From: Rhynchopus sp. YZ270_cl-10
Lineage: Eukaryota; Euglenozoa; Diplonemea; Diplonemida; Diplonemidae
Direction: 5' to 3'
Assembly (NCBI GenBank): GCA_964035575.1
Contig: OZ037898.1
Location: 558,001-622,000 of the forward strand
Length of the DNA: 64,000 nucleotides
The notes under the pieces were generated by a model, which was given only the letters and a program-made list of their open reading frames with translations, did no database searches and was not told the origin of the DNA. Below are positions 22,358 to 32,905 of this stretch, piece by piece (the first letter of the stretch is position 1; each line of letters starts with the position of its first letter). The position numbers and the translations under genes are program-made.

Positions 22358-23044
22358 GGAGCGTTTTTTTAAAGTTTTTCAGACAACAGATGACGGTTCT
22401 CGTCAATTATTGCCTTGGAAATCACAACGTCATCCTCAAGGCTGTCTCCGCCCTGTACAATCTCTGACCCACATTTTTTTATTTTTGTTGAATTTCCCCC
22501 ACTCCCGTAGAGAGAGAGAGCGAGAGAGTATGTTTACACAAAACCTTCTTCCTCTCTGCGGACAACAGCACCCATCTCATGATCCTTCTCCCCCATCGCC
22601 TTCACGCACCGCAAAGCAAACCAACAAAAGGGGAAAATCAGAACGGGAAAATCAGTCAGGCTTTTGTATAATCATGCAGGCTTGTTGACCACATCTTTTC
22701 CCCCCTTTTCCCCCTCTGCCCCCTTTCTAGGGGCGCTTGCTCATGCTTTGTCTCCAAAATTGCGTTTGTCTTTTTTTTTTTTTCCCCCAATCTTTTTTTT
22801 TTGCTTTTAGACATATCCCTGCCTTTCAAAAGGGACCTATGTAAAACAATTGTTAGCGTTGATGTATCAGATGGATGTGTGGGGAGGATGTTCATCTTAC
22901 AATGGTTTGTCAGTGAGGCGCTTCAGAATACAGTCTCTGTCGCTCACGGGAGCAAAAGAAAAGGAAAACAAAAACAAAAAGAAAAAGAAAAAGAAAAAGA
23001 AAAAGAAAAAGAAAAAGAAAAAGAAAAAGAAAAAGAAAAAGAAA

Positions 23045-23076
<32 letters not shown>

Positions 23077-23309
23077 AAAAAAAAAACAAACAAACAAACA
23101 CACGCGAATGCAAAAAAAAAAGAAGAAGCCGAATTTCACAAATTTCACTTCAATCCACCCCGGATCCCGTTGCGTTTGCTCACCTTCAACCCCCCTATAC
23201 CTCCCTCACCCAACCCCCCAACGTCATAACAAAACAGGATGGTGGTGTCTTGCGGGGACACATACACACATTCCGAGAAGGAAAAAAAAATCTCACGCAA
23301 ATTTTCTAA
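22358..23309. other. Intergenic region between PFR and RRM genes
   Basis: No gene seen. It contains T- and C-rich tracts and an (AAAAAG)n microsatellite. A pyrimidine-rich stretch ending AAAACAG near 23238 could be a splice acceptor for the next gene. Confidence 0.45.
22957..23086 (+). repeat. (AAAAAG)n microsatellite
   Basis: At least 14 hexamer units of AAAAAG/GAAAAA run in tandem, flanked by related A-rich sequence. Confidence 0.9.
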
Positions 23310-24245
23310 ATGTCTGACCTGGACGATATATTTGCAAGCTTCAAGAAGAAGAAGGCGGAGGCAATCACCACTACCACACCACCCGCTGTCAAAACCACAC
23401 GCAAAAAAAAACGCAAAACGGCGGCGAGCGACGACGATGCGGCGGAGGTGACCCCTACCCCGAAGAAGAAGGTGAAGAAGTCAAAGCTTCGCTCGGACGC
23501 GAACAATTCAAAAGCAAAGATATCTGACTCCGATTTCTTTAATCTCCGTGGCGAAGGCACAGGGGAAAACGACGACGGGGAGGAGGACGCACAACCAATC
23601 AACCCCGCCACCCTCGCCGCCCTAGCCGAGCTGCAGCAGGGCGCGCCCAAAACAAAGATCGTCATTGGCAACCTGCACCCTGGAGTCAAAGAGATTTACA
23701 CAGAGGTGCTGAACGGGCTTCTCGAGGGTATTGAACAGCCTTCTTCCTTTGAGGTGGATTGGGGGACTCACGTAGTAAGAATGAAGTTTGCGAAGGCAGA
23801 GGACGCTTTGGTGGCCGCAAATGTGTTAGAAAACAAAGAGCTGTATCACCGCCCACTAAAGACGGGGATGACCTTGAAGCGGGAGGGAGAGGTCTTGGTG
23901 CGCAACCTGTTGTCTCATGTCACTGAGGATGTTTTGCAACATTATATGCAAAAGTTTGGCCAAGTGATCTCGTGTAAGGTGTTGTCGCATCACGCCGTAT
24001 GGTCCAAGGCGTATGTTCTCTTCGCAGACGAACGTGACGCAATTGCCAGTGTCAAAGCACTCCATGGAGTGCAAAATACCATCCAAGACGCAGCAATCTT
24101 CCTCTCAACCACCTCCGTTCACGAACTCCCAAAACGGAAAAAAGCGAAAGCGAAAAAACCGACAGACGCAGAAGGCAACAAAGTTGATGACTCCGGGTCC
24201 GACGAGCCGTACGAATACAATGTTACCATGGAGGCTGGGTACTGA
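23310..24245 (+). CDS. RNA-binding protein with two RRM-like domains (311 aa)
   Basis: Probably a nuclear RNA-binding or RNA-processing factor; no specific orthologue recognised. It starts MSDLDDIFASFKKKK and continues through a Lys-rich tail with KTTRKKKRK and KKKVKKSK, likely nuclear or nucleolar targeting signals, then an acidic stretch. RRM-like fold 1 begins with TKIVIGNLHPGV near residue 115 and is atypical. RRM 2 is clearer: RNP2-like VLVRNLLSHV near 196 and RNP1-like AYVLFADERDA. The C-terminus returns to a basic patch (KRKKAKAKK). The gene is a single open exon, unlike its PFR neighbour. Function beyond RNA binding is not inferable. Confidence 0.7.
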   Translation: MSDLDDIFASFKKKKAEAITTTTPPAVKTTRKKKRKTAASDDDAAEVTPTPKKKVKKSKLRSDANNSKAKISDSDFFNLRGEGTGENDDGEEDAQPINPATLAALAELQQGAPKTKIVIGNLHPGVKEIYTEVLNGLLEGIEQPSSFEVDWGTHVVRMKFAKAEDALVAANVLENKELYHRPLKTGMTLKREGEVLVRNLLSHVTEDVLQHYMQKFGQVISCKVLSHHAVWSKAYVLFADERDAIASVKALHGVQNTIQDAAIFLSTTSVHELPKRKKAKAKKPTDAEGNKVDDSGSDEPYEYNVTMEAGY

Positions 24246-24629
24246 GAGGTCAGTCGTGGTGGTGCTTGTTGCGTGTTGCGGGCTTTTCTAGCTCCTGTGG
24301 CGCGATTGGTTTTGTTTCGTTTATGTCAGTTTTGTGTCGATCAAAATCACAGCATGGGGGCCAAAGGTCCCTTTTCTGTCGAAAAAAAAAGAATAAAAAG
24401 CAACAGTTTCTCATTCATGCTCGTGAAAAGGGTGTGCATTTTACAAAAAAGTGGCTTCGTTATAATTAACCATCTTTCGTCAGGGCAACCTATTCACCCA
24501 CAACAGCAACGTACAACGTATCACAACACACAGGTGTTTTCATCTACACACAAGACAACAACTAAAAGCACAAGTTGCACACGCGCAGAAGGAAAAAAAG
24601 AAGTTGCAGGCTTTGCGCACACAAATAAA

Positions 24630-25679
24630 ATGGTGCCACCCAGGATACTCCTCCTGGCATGTGTTGCTGTGTCGGTGTCCGGACACGGGTACGTGGAGTC
24701 ACCGCCGTCGCGCAATTATGGTTGCAGGTCTGGACTGAACTCCGGATGCGGGTCTGTGCAGTACGAGCCGCAGAGCGTGGAGGGTCCTGACGGGTGGCCT
24801 TCAGGGGGCCCTGCGGACGGGACGGTGGCAGCTGCGGGGCGTTCAGGCTTTGGACAGCTGAATGCTCAGACGCCGTCACGCTGGGGGAAGACCGCAATTT
24901 CCAGTGGTAGGAATGTGTTCACGTGGCGCTTCACTGCAGTACACCGCACACGCGACTACAAGTACTATATCACACGTGCGGGGTGGAACCAGAACGCGCC
25001 GCTGGGGACGTCGTCGTTTGACACAACGCCGTTCTGTGTGGTGGACGGGGGGATGCAGATGCCATCAAACCCTACGAGCCACAGCTGCACGGTGCCCACA
25101 CGCTCGGGGTACCACGTTGTGCTCGCTGTGTGGGATGTGGGTGACACTGGTGCAAGCTTCTACAACGCGATTGACGTGACGATTGGTGGTGCGGGCCCGA
25201 CTCCCCCTGTCCCTGTGCCACCACCGACACCACCGACGCCAACTAGGCCTGTGCCCACACCACCGACACCACCGACACCAACTGTGCCTGTGCCCACACC
25301 TCCGTCGGGTGGATGCTCGGGTGGTGCGGGGGTGGCTCTGTGGGGCAACTGCAGGGCTGCGCCACACTGCTGTGCGTCGGGGGCGACGTGCTACGAGCAG
25401 AGCGACTGCTTCGCACAGTGCAAGCCGTCGTGCTCCAGGGCAGACGGGTGGACGTGCCGTGTGCTCGGAGCGGACGCAGGACCGACACCTCCCACACCTC
25501 CTGCACCTGTGCCTGTGCCACCCACACCGCCCAGGCCCGTGCCTGTCCCAGCACCCACACCACCGGCAAGTGGCTGCGGTAGAGCGATCCGGAAGTGGAA
25601 CAGGTGCCTCGGGATGGAGAGCTGCTGTGCTGCAGGGCTGAGCTGCACGGGGACACGGTGGTGGAAGTCGTGCAAGTAG
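24630..25679 (+). CDS. AA10 lytic polysaccharide monooxygenase with two Cys-rich modules (349 aa)
   Basis: Copper enzyme that oxidatively cleaves chitin or cellulose outside the cell. Signal peptide residues 1-18 end SVSG. The mature protein starts His19 (HGYVESPPSR), the N-terminal His of the copper brace, and the second His is His105 in FTAVHRTRDYKYYITRAGW. The catalytic domain closes with SFYNAIDVTIGG near 186. A Pro/Thr/Val linker leads to a CBM1-like module (229-~280; WGNC, CCASGATC, FAQCKPSC). A second linker leads to a smaller module (316-349; CCAAGLSC ... WWKSCK). The ATG is chosen for its signal peptide and shared position in all paralogues; it follows an ACAAATAAA leader. AA10 is mainly bacterial and viral, so transfer is likely (inference). 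Single exon, GC-rich. Confidence 0.9.
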   Translation: MVPPRILLLACVAVSVSGHGYVESPPSRNYGCRSGLNSGCGSVQYEPQSVEGPDGWPSGGPADGTVAAAGRSGFGQLNAQTPSRWGKTAISSGRNVFTWRFTAVHRTRDYKYYITRAGWNQNAPLGTSSFDTTPFCVVDGGMQMPSNPTSHSCTVPTRSGYHVVLAVWDVGDTGASFYNAIDVTIGGAGPTPPVPVPPPTPPTPTRPVPTPPTPPTPTVPVPTPPSGGCSGGAGVALWGNCRAAPHCCASGATCYEQSDCFAQCKPSCSRADGWTCRVLGADAGPTPPTPPAPVPVPPTPPRPVPVPAPTPPASGCGRAIRKWNRCLGMESCCAAGLSCTGTRWWKSCK

Positions 25680-26513
25680 GAAGACTGCACACCTGCATTA
25701 GCAACACACAAATGATTTTTTATTCATTGCCCTTTGGCTCAAGGCACCTTTTTGCCTTGTTCTTATTATTTACCGACCGCTTCTTTTGCGGCCTTGATAG
25801 ACCATGTGTTGTGGCCCACGTACAGCACTTTCGTGAGCGCACGCGTTCGTGTGTACTTTATTCTACACCTGCCACTGTCCCATTCCACTTCCCTCTTGTT
25901 TATTTTCCTTTTTAGTTTTCACAATCTTTTCTATTATAAATGTTAGTTTCTGAAGTTGGTTCTGTTGGCTCTGCGTCTGCAGACTCCACCTGAAATTTCA
26001 ACTTCAGTGCTCTTGATTTTATTCCCCCTTATTTCCTTTTGCCTCTCAATTTCCTTGTCTTGACATATAGTCTCATTTCATTTGTTTTCGGTATCCACCT
26101 CCGCACGTGCACACACCAATATAATAGACGACCAAACCAAACCAAAACCACCGTTTCCCGCATAGTTTCCCAACACTAGATACAGCGGGACACGATGCGC
26201 GCAGCAAGGGAACGAGAAGATACATTCCTGAGCTGCGAGTCTCTGTGTGTGTGGAATGTGTGTGAGCGAATGAATGTGTGGCTGAACCTCCGTTCGCATC
26301 ACATGCCGAAGATACAAAAAAAAAGTGAAACAAGAAAACATGCACAATGCAAGCAAGAAAGCACCCAAACCACAAACACATAACCAAAGCACCCCCTCTC
26401 CCTGTTGTCAACACCGTCTCATACCCTCCTCCCCAAGGCTCCGTTGCACACAACGTGTCCCGCACCACACACACACACAGAGCATATATATCTACACTAC
26501 TCAACAAACAACA
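25680..26513 (+). other. AA10 3' region and intergenic spacer B with conserved hairpins
   Basis: Shared with 32906-33737 (near-identical), 36910-37680 and, diverged, 30486-31640. Conserved structures: a hairpin with T run at 25729-25762 (AAGGCACCTTTTTGCC), a second stem CCGC/GCGG at 25777-25791, and CCCGC/GCGGG around a CTAGATACA loop at 26157-26189. These are candidate 3' UTR, processing or promoter elements. Confidence 0.55.
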
Positions 26514-27263
26514 ATGATGTCAAAGGCAGGACTCGCAATGGCCGCAGCCTTCGTGGCTCTGGCTCAAGGTGCACCCTCTTCAGGAACGGTTGAGCTGCTG
26601 GAGGGACCTGAAGTGAACGGTGTGCGGACGAACGCCCCTGGGCTGCACGTGACCCTGCTGTCGTCTGGGGTGGACGCGTGGCCGAACCTTGACGGGTCGA
26701 CGCTGCGCGACGTGCCGCCGTTCATGCGCCTCATGCCAACGACGCTGGCGAACTGGAGAATGAAGTCCGGGACAACTGTGAAGTTCTCATGCCCGAACGA
26801 GCCTTCCCTGATTGATGTGTGCGACGCATGGGTGTTCTTCTACAGCTGCCCGCAGAGCTGTGTGACGACGTACCAGGGCGGTCTGCAGGGCCAGCTTGCG
26901 GCACTTCCCGGCTGGGAGAGGACACAGTGCGCACCTTCCTTCTGGACGAACGCACCCGGGATGACCTTCGTGCACCCGATGGGAAGCTTCAGAATGCAGC
27001 TGGCACCCGGCCAGTCGACTGAGTTTGACCTTCAGGACGACGCAGAGTTCCTTGGCTTCGGGATTGACTCGAACGGAGAGGACTGCACGAAGCACATGGA
27101 CGAGAACTCCTGCCCTGTTGCGGGAGGACGCTGCAGGTGGGAGTCGGGTGCGTGCGTGAACCAGTCCTGCAAGGGCCGCTTCGGACCCCCGCCACCGTGC
27201 CGTGAGTGCCCCTGGGAGGGAGTTGTGCGTGTCGCACGCCCTGCCTCGGACGGTCCGTTCTAA
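26514..27263 (+). CDS. Secreted Cys-rich protein of unknown function, copy 1 (249 aa)
   Basis: Family not recognised. A signal peptide (MMSKAGLAMAAAFVALAQG) precedes a ~230-residue body with about a dozen cysteines, grouped toward the middle (VCDAWVFFYSCPQSCV) and the C-terminus (CRWESGACVNQSC ... PPPPCRECPWEG). No membrane segment or linker is evident. It lies 834 bp downstream of an AA10 gene, and a near-identical copy (33738) lies downstream of another. The conserved pairing suggests an extracellular role alongside polysaccharide degradation; this is inference only. Two adjacent Met codons open the frame and the first is used. Confidence 0.75.
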   Translation: MMSKAGLAMAAAFVALAQGAPSSGTVELLEGPEVNGVRTNAPGLHVTLLSSGVDAWPNLDGSTLRDVPPFMRLMPTTLANWRMKSGTTVKFSCPNEPSLIDVCDAWVFFYSCPQSCVTTYQGGLQGQLAALPGWERTQCAPSFWTNAPGMTFVHPMGSFRMQLAPGQSTEFDLQDDAEFLGFGIDSNGEDCTKHMDENSCPVAGGRCRWESGACVNQSCKGRFGPPPPCRECPWEGVVRVARPASDGPF

Positions 27264-27273
27264 GTTGCGTGAC

Positions 27274-28334
27274 AGGAGACAAAGCCACACGCCTGCAAAA
27301 GGACGTCAGAAACAAACAAACGAAACGAAACAACCAAATCAACCCCACCCACGCTTGCTTCACTTCACCACTGGCAGCACAAGAGTGCTTGCAGGGCCTC
27401 CTTGTGTGTGCTGCGCGTGTTTGTAAAGCAGGCTCTTCTTCCACTATATGACACTGCAAATCCACAGCGAGCGCACATCGATCACATGCTCCGTGGAACG
27501 TATCAAAGCAGTCCCCATATTACTTTTTACTCTTTTATCTTTTGAGCTCTTTGCCGGATCATTTTTCATTTTCATTTTCTCTTCCCGTTCGCACTACACG
27601 TGTGACTTCTCACCACACCTGAAGGCGCAGAAGGTACCCAGGCAAAGCAATTGCACCTGACCCTCTTTTGCACCTTCGTTTTTCTTGTCTTTTTGTTCCT
27701 CTTTTGCTTCTCCGTCCACGGCAGGCCTGTCTTGTCTGTTGGATGGCTGGGGTTTGTCTTTGCGAGCTGAGTGCGCTACTTGCGTGTTCAGCCTCTGGAC
27801 AGAAAGGGAAATTTGTTAATTTTTCATTGTGACTCACAAGTTTTTGAACTTGGTACACACCACAAGGCATTTCCCCCCTTGTGTTTTCCTTTTCCTTTTC
27901 CTCTCTTCATTTTAGCAAAGACCTCTGTCTTTTCCTTTCTTGACAAGATGTGTCCCTTCATATGAGTTACAGGATGCCCCCTGCCGACGCCTTCTTCTTG
28001 CAACTATGTGTGTGTGCACGCCCCCAGACAGGTGGGTGTTGCGCACACACCTCTTTTTGCTCTTTTGCCTCAACGACAAAAGAGAAGATGTACGGTGGGA
28101 GACATGCAGTGACAGAAGGCATGCACACAAACAATATCAAACCAAATGCAAACCAAATACAAAACAACATGCTTTCCCCTATTTTCTTATAGTACCCATT
28201 GCCAACCCACTAATCTCTTTCAATACAAACACACACAGGGTTATTCTCACACACAAGACAACTAACGAAAGCAGACACATATCGTATACTTACAGAAGAG
28301 CTTTGTGCCTCCGTTCTTGCCAGCCTTGTACACG
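27274..28334 (+). other. Intergenic spacer A between secreted gene 1 and the AA10-GH18 gene
   Basis: No gene seen. It aligns in pieces with 34498-35877, sharing CACAGCGAGCGCACAT, TGCTCCGTGGAACG, AAAGCAGTCCCCATAT and ACTACACGTGTGACTTCTC. This shows that the downstream AA10 genes arose from a common ancestral unit. Confidence 0.6.
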
Positions 28335-30485
28335 ATGGTGACCAGGATGCTGCTGCTGGCATGTGTTGCTGTGTCGGTGTCCGGACACGGGTACGTGGAG
28401 TCACCGCCTTCACGCGGGTTTGGCTGCAAGACTGGGCTGAACTCCGGGTGCGGGTCTGTGCAATACGAGCCGCAGAGCGTGGAGGGTCCTGACGGGTGGC
28501 CTTCGGGGGGCCCTGCGGACGGGACACTGGCTGCTGCGGGACGTGCAAACTTTGGGGAGCTGAACGCACAGACGCCGACACGCTGGGGGAAGACTGCGAT
28601 TGCGGGCGGTGTGCACGTGTTCACGTGGCAGTTCTCTGCAACGCACGTGACGCGCGACTTCAGGTACTATATCACACGTGTGGGGTGGAACCAGAACGCG
28701 CCGCTTGGGACAGCGTCGTTTGACACAACGCCGTTCTGTGTGGTGGACGGACAGATGGTGCAGCCTGCAAACCCTTCGAGCCACAGCTGCACGGTGCCCA
28801 CACGCTCGGGGTACCACGTTGTGCTCGCTGTGTGGGATGTGGGTGACACCCCTGCAAGCTTCTACAACGCGATTGACGTGACCATTGGTGGTGCGGGCAC
28901 GACTCCCCCTGTGCCTGTGCCAACACCGCCCACGCCCCCTGTGTCTGTCCCGCCACCGACACCACCGACGCCAACTGCACCTGTGCCCACACCACCGACG
29001 CCGCCAGTGCCCGTCCCGTCGTCGGGTGGATGCACGGCAGGTGTTGCGGCGGTGGCTGTGTGGGGCAACTGCGAGGCTGCACCACACTGCTGTGCGTCGG
29101 GGTCGACGTGCTACGAGCAGGACCAGTGGTACGCACAGTGCAAGCCGTCGTGCTCCACAGCAGATGGGTGGACGTGCCGTGTGCTCGGAGCGGGTGCAGG
29201 ACCGACACCTCCCACACCTCCTGCACCTGTGCCAGTGCCAACCCCGCCCACACCACCAGCACCCGTCCCCGTCCCAACTGTGCCTGTGCCAACACCACCA
29301 ACAGCGCCAGTGCCAGCACCGGTGCCAACTATGACTGGGTCAGGGTCGGACTCGCGGATGATTGCCTTCCTGGGGAACTGGCAGGCGTGCCCGACAGACG
29401 CACAGCTGGAGCACTACACTCACATCATGATCTCGTTTGCAGTGACGTACACGTGGAGTGCATCGAAGAACGTGTGCGACGCGAGCTGCAACATCGGGGC
29501 GCCTGTGCCCGTGTGCGCGAACCAGGCACACCCAGACCTGGTGGCACGTTGGCGTGCGGCAGGGAAGAAGGTGGTTGTGTCCTTTGGCGGGGCCGGGATG
29601 GGAGGTTCCTGGGCAGGGGACGTGAACGACTGCTGGGACTACTGCTTCGGGAAGGAGACACACGTGGTGTCGCAGCTGACGTCGATTGTGTCGGCACAGA
29701 ACTTCGACGGTGTGGACATTGACTACGAGTACTTCCACGAGGACGGGGGTGCACGTGGGTTCACGCGTGGGGCTGAGGCGCAGACGTTCCTGCGGGAGGT
29801 GACTGTGGGGCTGAAGCAGCAGCTGCCTGCGGGGAGTCTGGTGACACACGCGCCGATGGAGCCGGACGTGATGCCTGGGCGTGGGTACTACAACGTGATG
29901 CAGGCGACTGCGGGGTCGATCGACTTTGTGATGCCGCAGTACTACAACGCAAACTCGCGTCCGGCGTTGGACGGGCTTGCAGGCGGGTCTGGTCGCATCT
30001 CTGCGGGGGACCACTTCCGCACGCTTGTGGACAACGTGTTTGGCGGGGATGCGACACGCGTTGTGTTTGGGTTCTGCATCGGCGACTGCTCGGGGACGGG
30101 GTCGAACGCAAACGCGGCGGCAGGTGTGCGTGTGATGCAGGAGCTCGCTGTGCAGCACCCCTGCAACGGCGGTGCCTTCTTCTGGGTTGTGAAGGACGAC
30201 ACGAACGGTGACTGGTCCGGCACTGTTGGGGCTGTTGTTGAGGCCACACGTGGCTGCAGCAGTGGAGGAGGGGGCACACCGCCCACACCGCCTGTTGTGC
30301 CTGTTCCGGTTCCGACACCACCCACACCACCGACACCAACAGCGCCTGTGCCCGTGCCAACACCACCGACAAGTGGATGCAGTGCAGCGATCCCTGCGTG
30401 GGGTCCATGTCTGGGGAAGGAACACTGCTGCGCTGCAGGGCTGCAATGCACAGGGACGCAGTGGTGGAAGTCGTGCAAACAGTAA
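28335..30485 (+). CDS. AA10 monooxygenase - GH18 chitinase fusion (716 aa)
   Basis: Couples oxidative and hydrolytic chitin cleavage in one secreted protein. Signal peptide MVTRMLLLACVAVSVSG, then the mature His (HGYVESPPSR) and brace His in FSATHVTRDFRYY. A CBM1-like module follows a Pro-rich linker (CCASGSTCYEQ, YAQCKPSC). A second long Pro/Val linker leads to GH18 at about residues 335-642. It has the SFGGAGMGG strand, the catalytic DGVDIDYEYF (DxxDxDxE with the acid Glu) and, later, PMEPDVMPGRGYYN and DFVMPQYYN. A third linker ends in the small module CCAAGLQC ... WWKSCKQ. The start at 28335 matches its paralogues; an in-frame ATG ten codons upstream spoils the signal peptide. It replaces the secreted-gene position seen in the other units. 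Confidence 0.92.
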   Translation: MVTRMLLLACVAVSVSGHGYVESPPSRGFGCKTGLNSGCGSVQYEPQSVEGPDGWPSGGPADGTLAAAGRANFGELNAQTPTRWGKTAIAGGVHVFTWQFSATHVTRDFRYYITRVGWNQNAPLGTASFDTTPFCVVDGQMVQPANPSSHSCTVPTRSGYHVVLAVWDVGDTPASFYNAIDVTIGGAGTTPPVPVPTPPTPPVSVPPPTPPTPTAPVPTPPTPPVPVPSSGGCTAGVAAVAVWGNCEAAPHCCASGSTCYEQDQWYAQCKPSCSTADGWTCRVLGAGAGPTPPTPPAPVPVPTPPTPPAPVPVPTVPVPTPPTAPVPAPVPTMTGSGSDSRMIAFLGNWQACPTDAQLEHYTHIMISFAVTYTWSASKNVCDASCNIGAPVPVCANQAHPDLVARWRAAGKKVVVSFGGAGMGGSWAGDVNDCWDYCFGKETHVVSQLTSIVSAQNFDGVDIDYEYFHEDGGARGFTRGAEAQTFLREVTVGLKQQLPAGSLVTHAPMEPDVMPGRGYYNVMQATAGSIDFVMPQYYNANSRPALDGLAGGSGRISAGDHFRTLVDNVFGGDATRVVFGFCIGDCSGTGSNANAAAGVRVMQELAVQHPCNGGAFFWVVKDDTNGDWSGTVGAVVEATRGCSSGGGGTPPTPPVVPVPVPTPPTPPTPTAPVPVPTPPTSGCSAAIPAWGPCLGKEHCCAAGLQCTGTQWWKSCKQ

Positions 30486-31836
30486 GCAGCAAGCAGGGAT
30501 CGTGAGCGTCGCATATAACTATCCTTCCCATATTTTTCTTAATAACAAACTAGCTACAACTCTTGTTTCAGTTTCAAAGTCTGTCACAAAAAAAAAGACA
30601 CACCTTGTTTGTGTGGTCTTTTATGTTGGGCAACACATTAAATGCCTTATTTTTCGTTTCTATTATACTGGGTGATGAAGCGCAGCTGCGAGGCTTCGGT
30701 TCATCATCATATACTTTACGTAGTTTTGCCCTTCGGTTCCAACCGAACCCCTTTTTCTTATCCCTTCAATTGCTTTATACTTGATCTACTTTTTACCACC
30801 CGCTTCCATTTGCGGATATACTAGACCATGTTCATGTGGCCCACGTACAGCATCTTTGTTGAGTGCATGCGTTGGTGTATACTTTGTTCTATGCCTGCCA
30901 CATCCCTATTCCTATCCCTATTCCTATTCCCTCTATGATACTGCAAACAAAAAGCAAAAGGGAGGTGACAATGTCGCCTTGTTGCGTCCACATTCCACTC
31001 CCCATGTTTCGCATGCAGTGCAGTCCTGTTGCCTCAGCGACGTCTCTGCACACCACAAACGCACAAGAAACATGGCTGCGGTGGCCGGCCCTGTCCAACC
31101 GTTCCCCATCATTTCCTCCTCTCGCGTGCACCACACACACACACGTGGACACGACACGGGAGGGGTGGTTGGAGAAGAGGTGGATGATTTGGTGGTCCCT
31201 TTGTTCACTATTCGCTTTTTGACGTTTGCCTTTCGCCCCTTTTTTTCTATTTTTGGTTCTGAAATTGGCTCTGTGTCGGCTCTGTGTGTCTGCAGGCTGC
31301 ACCAGGGACTTCAACTTCAGCCTTTTTCTTTATATGTCCTACCTTCAAAAGTTGCTTCTCTTGACTACTCTTCCATACAGTTCCATTTTATTCTTCGGTT
31401 ATCCACCTTTCTTGTGCGTACCTTTCACGTGCACAAGAAAACGAGACTAAACAAAACCACCCTTTCCCGCATAGTTGCCAAGCTAGATACAGCGGGAACA
31501 GATGTGCACAGCAAAGAAACCAGAGGATACATTTCTGAGCTGAGCCTGCAGGTGTATGCGTTTGTACATGGGATGTGTGTCCGAGTCTCTGCTCGAACGA
31601 GGCTCGGGGAGACATGCCGAAGACACAACAGATGAAACAAAAATAAAACATGAAACAATCCAATAAATATGCAAAAAAAAGACAAAAAAAAAAAAGAACA
31701 CACCCTCCCCAAGTCCCCTCTTTTCTCCTCAAAACAGACGACACCCCTTCCCAAGAAACCAAAACCCACCCACTCCACCTCACAACAGAACACTTGCATC
31801 TATACATATTAGTTGACAACACAACACAACACCAGT
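30486..31836 (+). other. Spacer after the AA10-GH18 gene (diverged spacer B)
   Basis: Retains spacer B landmarks without a secreted gene: hairpin TTCGGTT/AACCGAA followed by a T run at 30732-30756, stem CCGC/GCGG at 30800-30815, CCCGC/GCGGG at 31466-31496, and the downstream CATGCCGAAGA word. Similarity to the other units stops at about 31836, where the recent duplicate begins. Confidence 0.55.
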
Positions 31837-31855
31837 CTTTGCGCATACAAATAAA

Positions 31856-32905
31856 ATGGTGCCGCCCAGGATGCTGCTCCTGGCATGTGTTGCTGTGTCG
31901 GTGTCCGGACACGGGTACGTGGAGTCGCCCCCGTCGCGCAATTATGGTTGCAGGTCTGGACTGAACTCCGGATGCGGGTCTGTGCAGTACGAGCCGCAGA
32001 GCGTGGAGGGTCCGGACGGGTGGCCTTCAGGGGGCCCTGCGGACGGGACGGTGGCAGCTGCGGGGCGTTCAGGCTTTGGACAGCTGAATGCTCAGACGCC
32101 GTCACGCTGGGGGAAGACTGCGATTTCCAGTGGTAGGAATGTGTTCACGTGGCGCTTCACTGCAGTACACCGCACACGCGACTACAAGTACTACATCACA
32201 CGTGCGGGGTGGAACCAGAACGCGCCGCTGGGGACGTCGTCGTTTGACACAACGCCGTTCTGTGTGGTGGACGGGGGGATGCAGATGCCATCAAACCCTA
32301 CGAGCCACAGCTGCACGGTGCCCACACGCTCGGGGTACCACGTTGTGCTCGCTGTGTGGGACGTGGGTGACACTGGAGCAAGCTTCTACAACGCGATTGA
32401 CGTGACGATTGGTGGTGCGGGCCCGACTCCTCCTGTCCCTGTGCCACCACCGACACCACCGACGCCAACTAGGCCTGTGCCCACACCACCGACACCACCG
32501 ACACCAACTGTGCCTGTGCCCACACCTCCGTCGGGTGGATGCTCGGGTGGTGCGGGGGTGGCTCTGTGGGGCAACTGCAGGGCTGCGCCGCACTGCTGCG
32601 CGTCGGGGGCGACGTGCTACGAGCAGAGCGACTGTTTCGCACAGTGCAAGCCGTCGTGCTCCAGGGCAGACGGGTGGACGTGCCGTGTGCTCGGAGCGGA
32701 CGCAGGACCGACGCCTCCCACACCTCCTGCACCTGTGCCTGTGCCACCCACACCGCCCAGGCCCGTGCCTGTCCCAGCACCCACACCACCGGCAAGTGGC
32801 TGCGGTAGAGCGATCCGGAAGTGGAACAGGTGCCTCGGGATGGAGAGCTGCTGTGCTGCAGGGCTGAGCTGCACGGGGACACGGTGGTGGAAGTCGTGCA
32901 AGTAG
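31856..32905 (+). CDS. AA10 lytic polysaccharide monooxygenase, near-identical copy (349 aa)
   Basis: Same architecture as the 24630 gene: signal peptide, mature His19 and His105 of the copper brace, Pro-rich linkers, a CBM1-like module and a terminal WWKSCK module. By eye the protein differs only at residue 6 (Met for Ile) in the signal peptide. Silent changes are few, so duplication or gene conversion is recent. The upstream leader beyond the last ~20 bases is unrelated to that of copy 1, so the two genes may be regulated differently. Confidence 0.9.
   Translation: MVPPRMLLLACVAVSVSGHGYVESPPSRNYGCRSGLNSGCGSVQYEPQSVEGPDGWPSGGPADGTVAAAGRSGFGQLNAQTPSRWGKTAISSGRNVFTWRFTAVHRTRDYKYYITRAGWNQNAPLGTSSFDTTPFCVVDGGMQMPSNPTSHSCTVPTRSGYHVVLAVWDVGDTGASFYNAIDVTIGGAGPTPPVPVPPPTPPTPTRPVPTPPTPPTPTVPVPTPPSGGCSGGAGVALWGNCRAAPHCCASGATCYEQSDCFAQCKPSCSRADGWTCRVLGADAGPTPPTPPAPVPVPPTPPRPVPVPAPTPPASGCGRAIRKWNRCLGMESCCAAGLSCTGTRWWKSCK

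Larger units (their letters stand above)
24611..27273 (+). repeat. Recently duplicated block, copy 1 (AA10 + secreted gene)
   Basis: Matches 31837-34497 at ~99% by eye, including the intergenic part. Similarity starts in the AA10 leader (CTTTGCGCA) and ends ten bases after the secreted gene's stop. The encoded AA10 proteins differ at one residue and the secreted proteins at one residue. Confidence 0.9.

Noticed and set aside
22897-23317. Long Lys/Glu or poly-Phe ORFs
   Set aside because: Products of the (AAAAAG)n microsatellite.
25855-25872. GTGTACTTTATTCTACAC-like word after AA10 genes as a spliced-leader exon
   Set aside because: Only a partial resemblance; no following donor and no snRNA-like structure, and it lies in the 3' region of duplicated genes.
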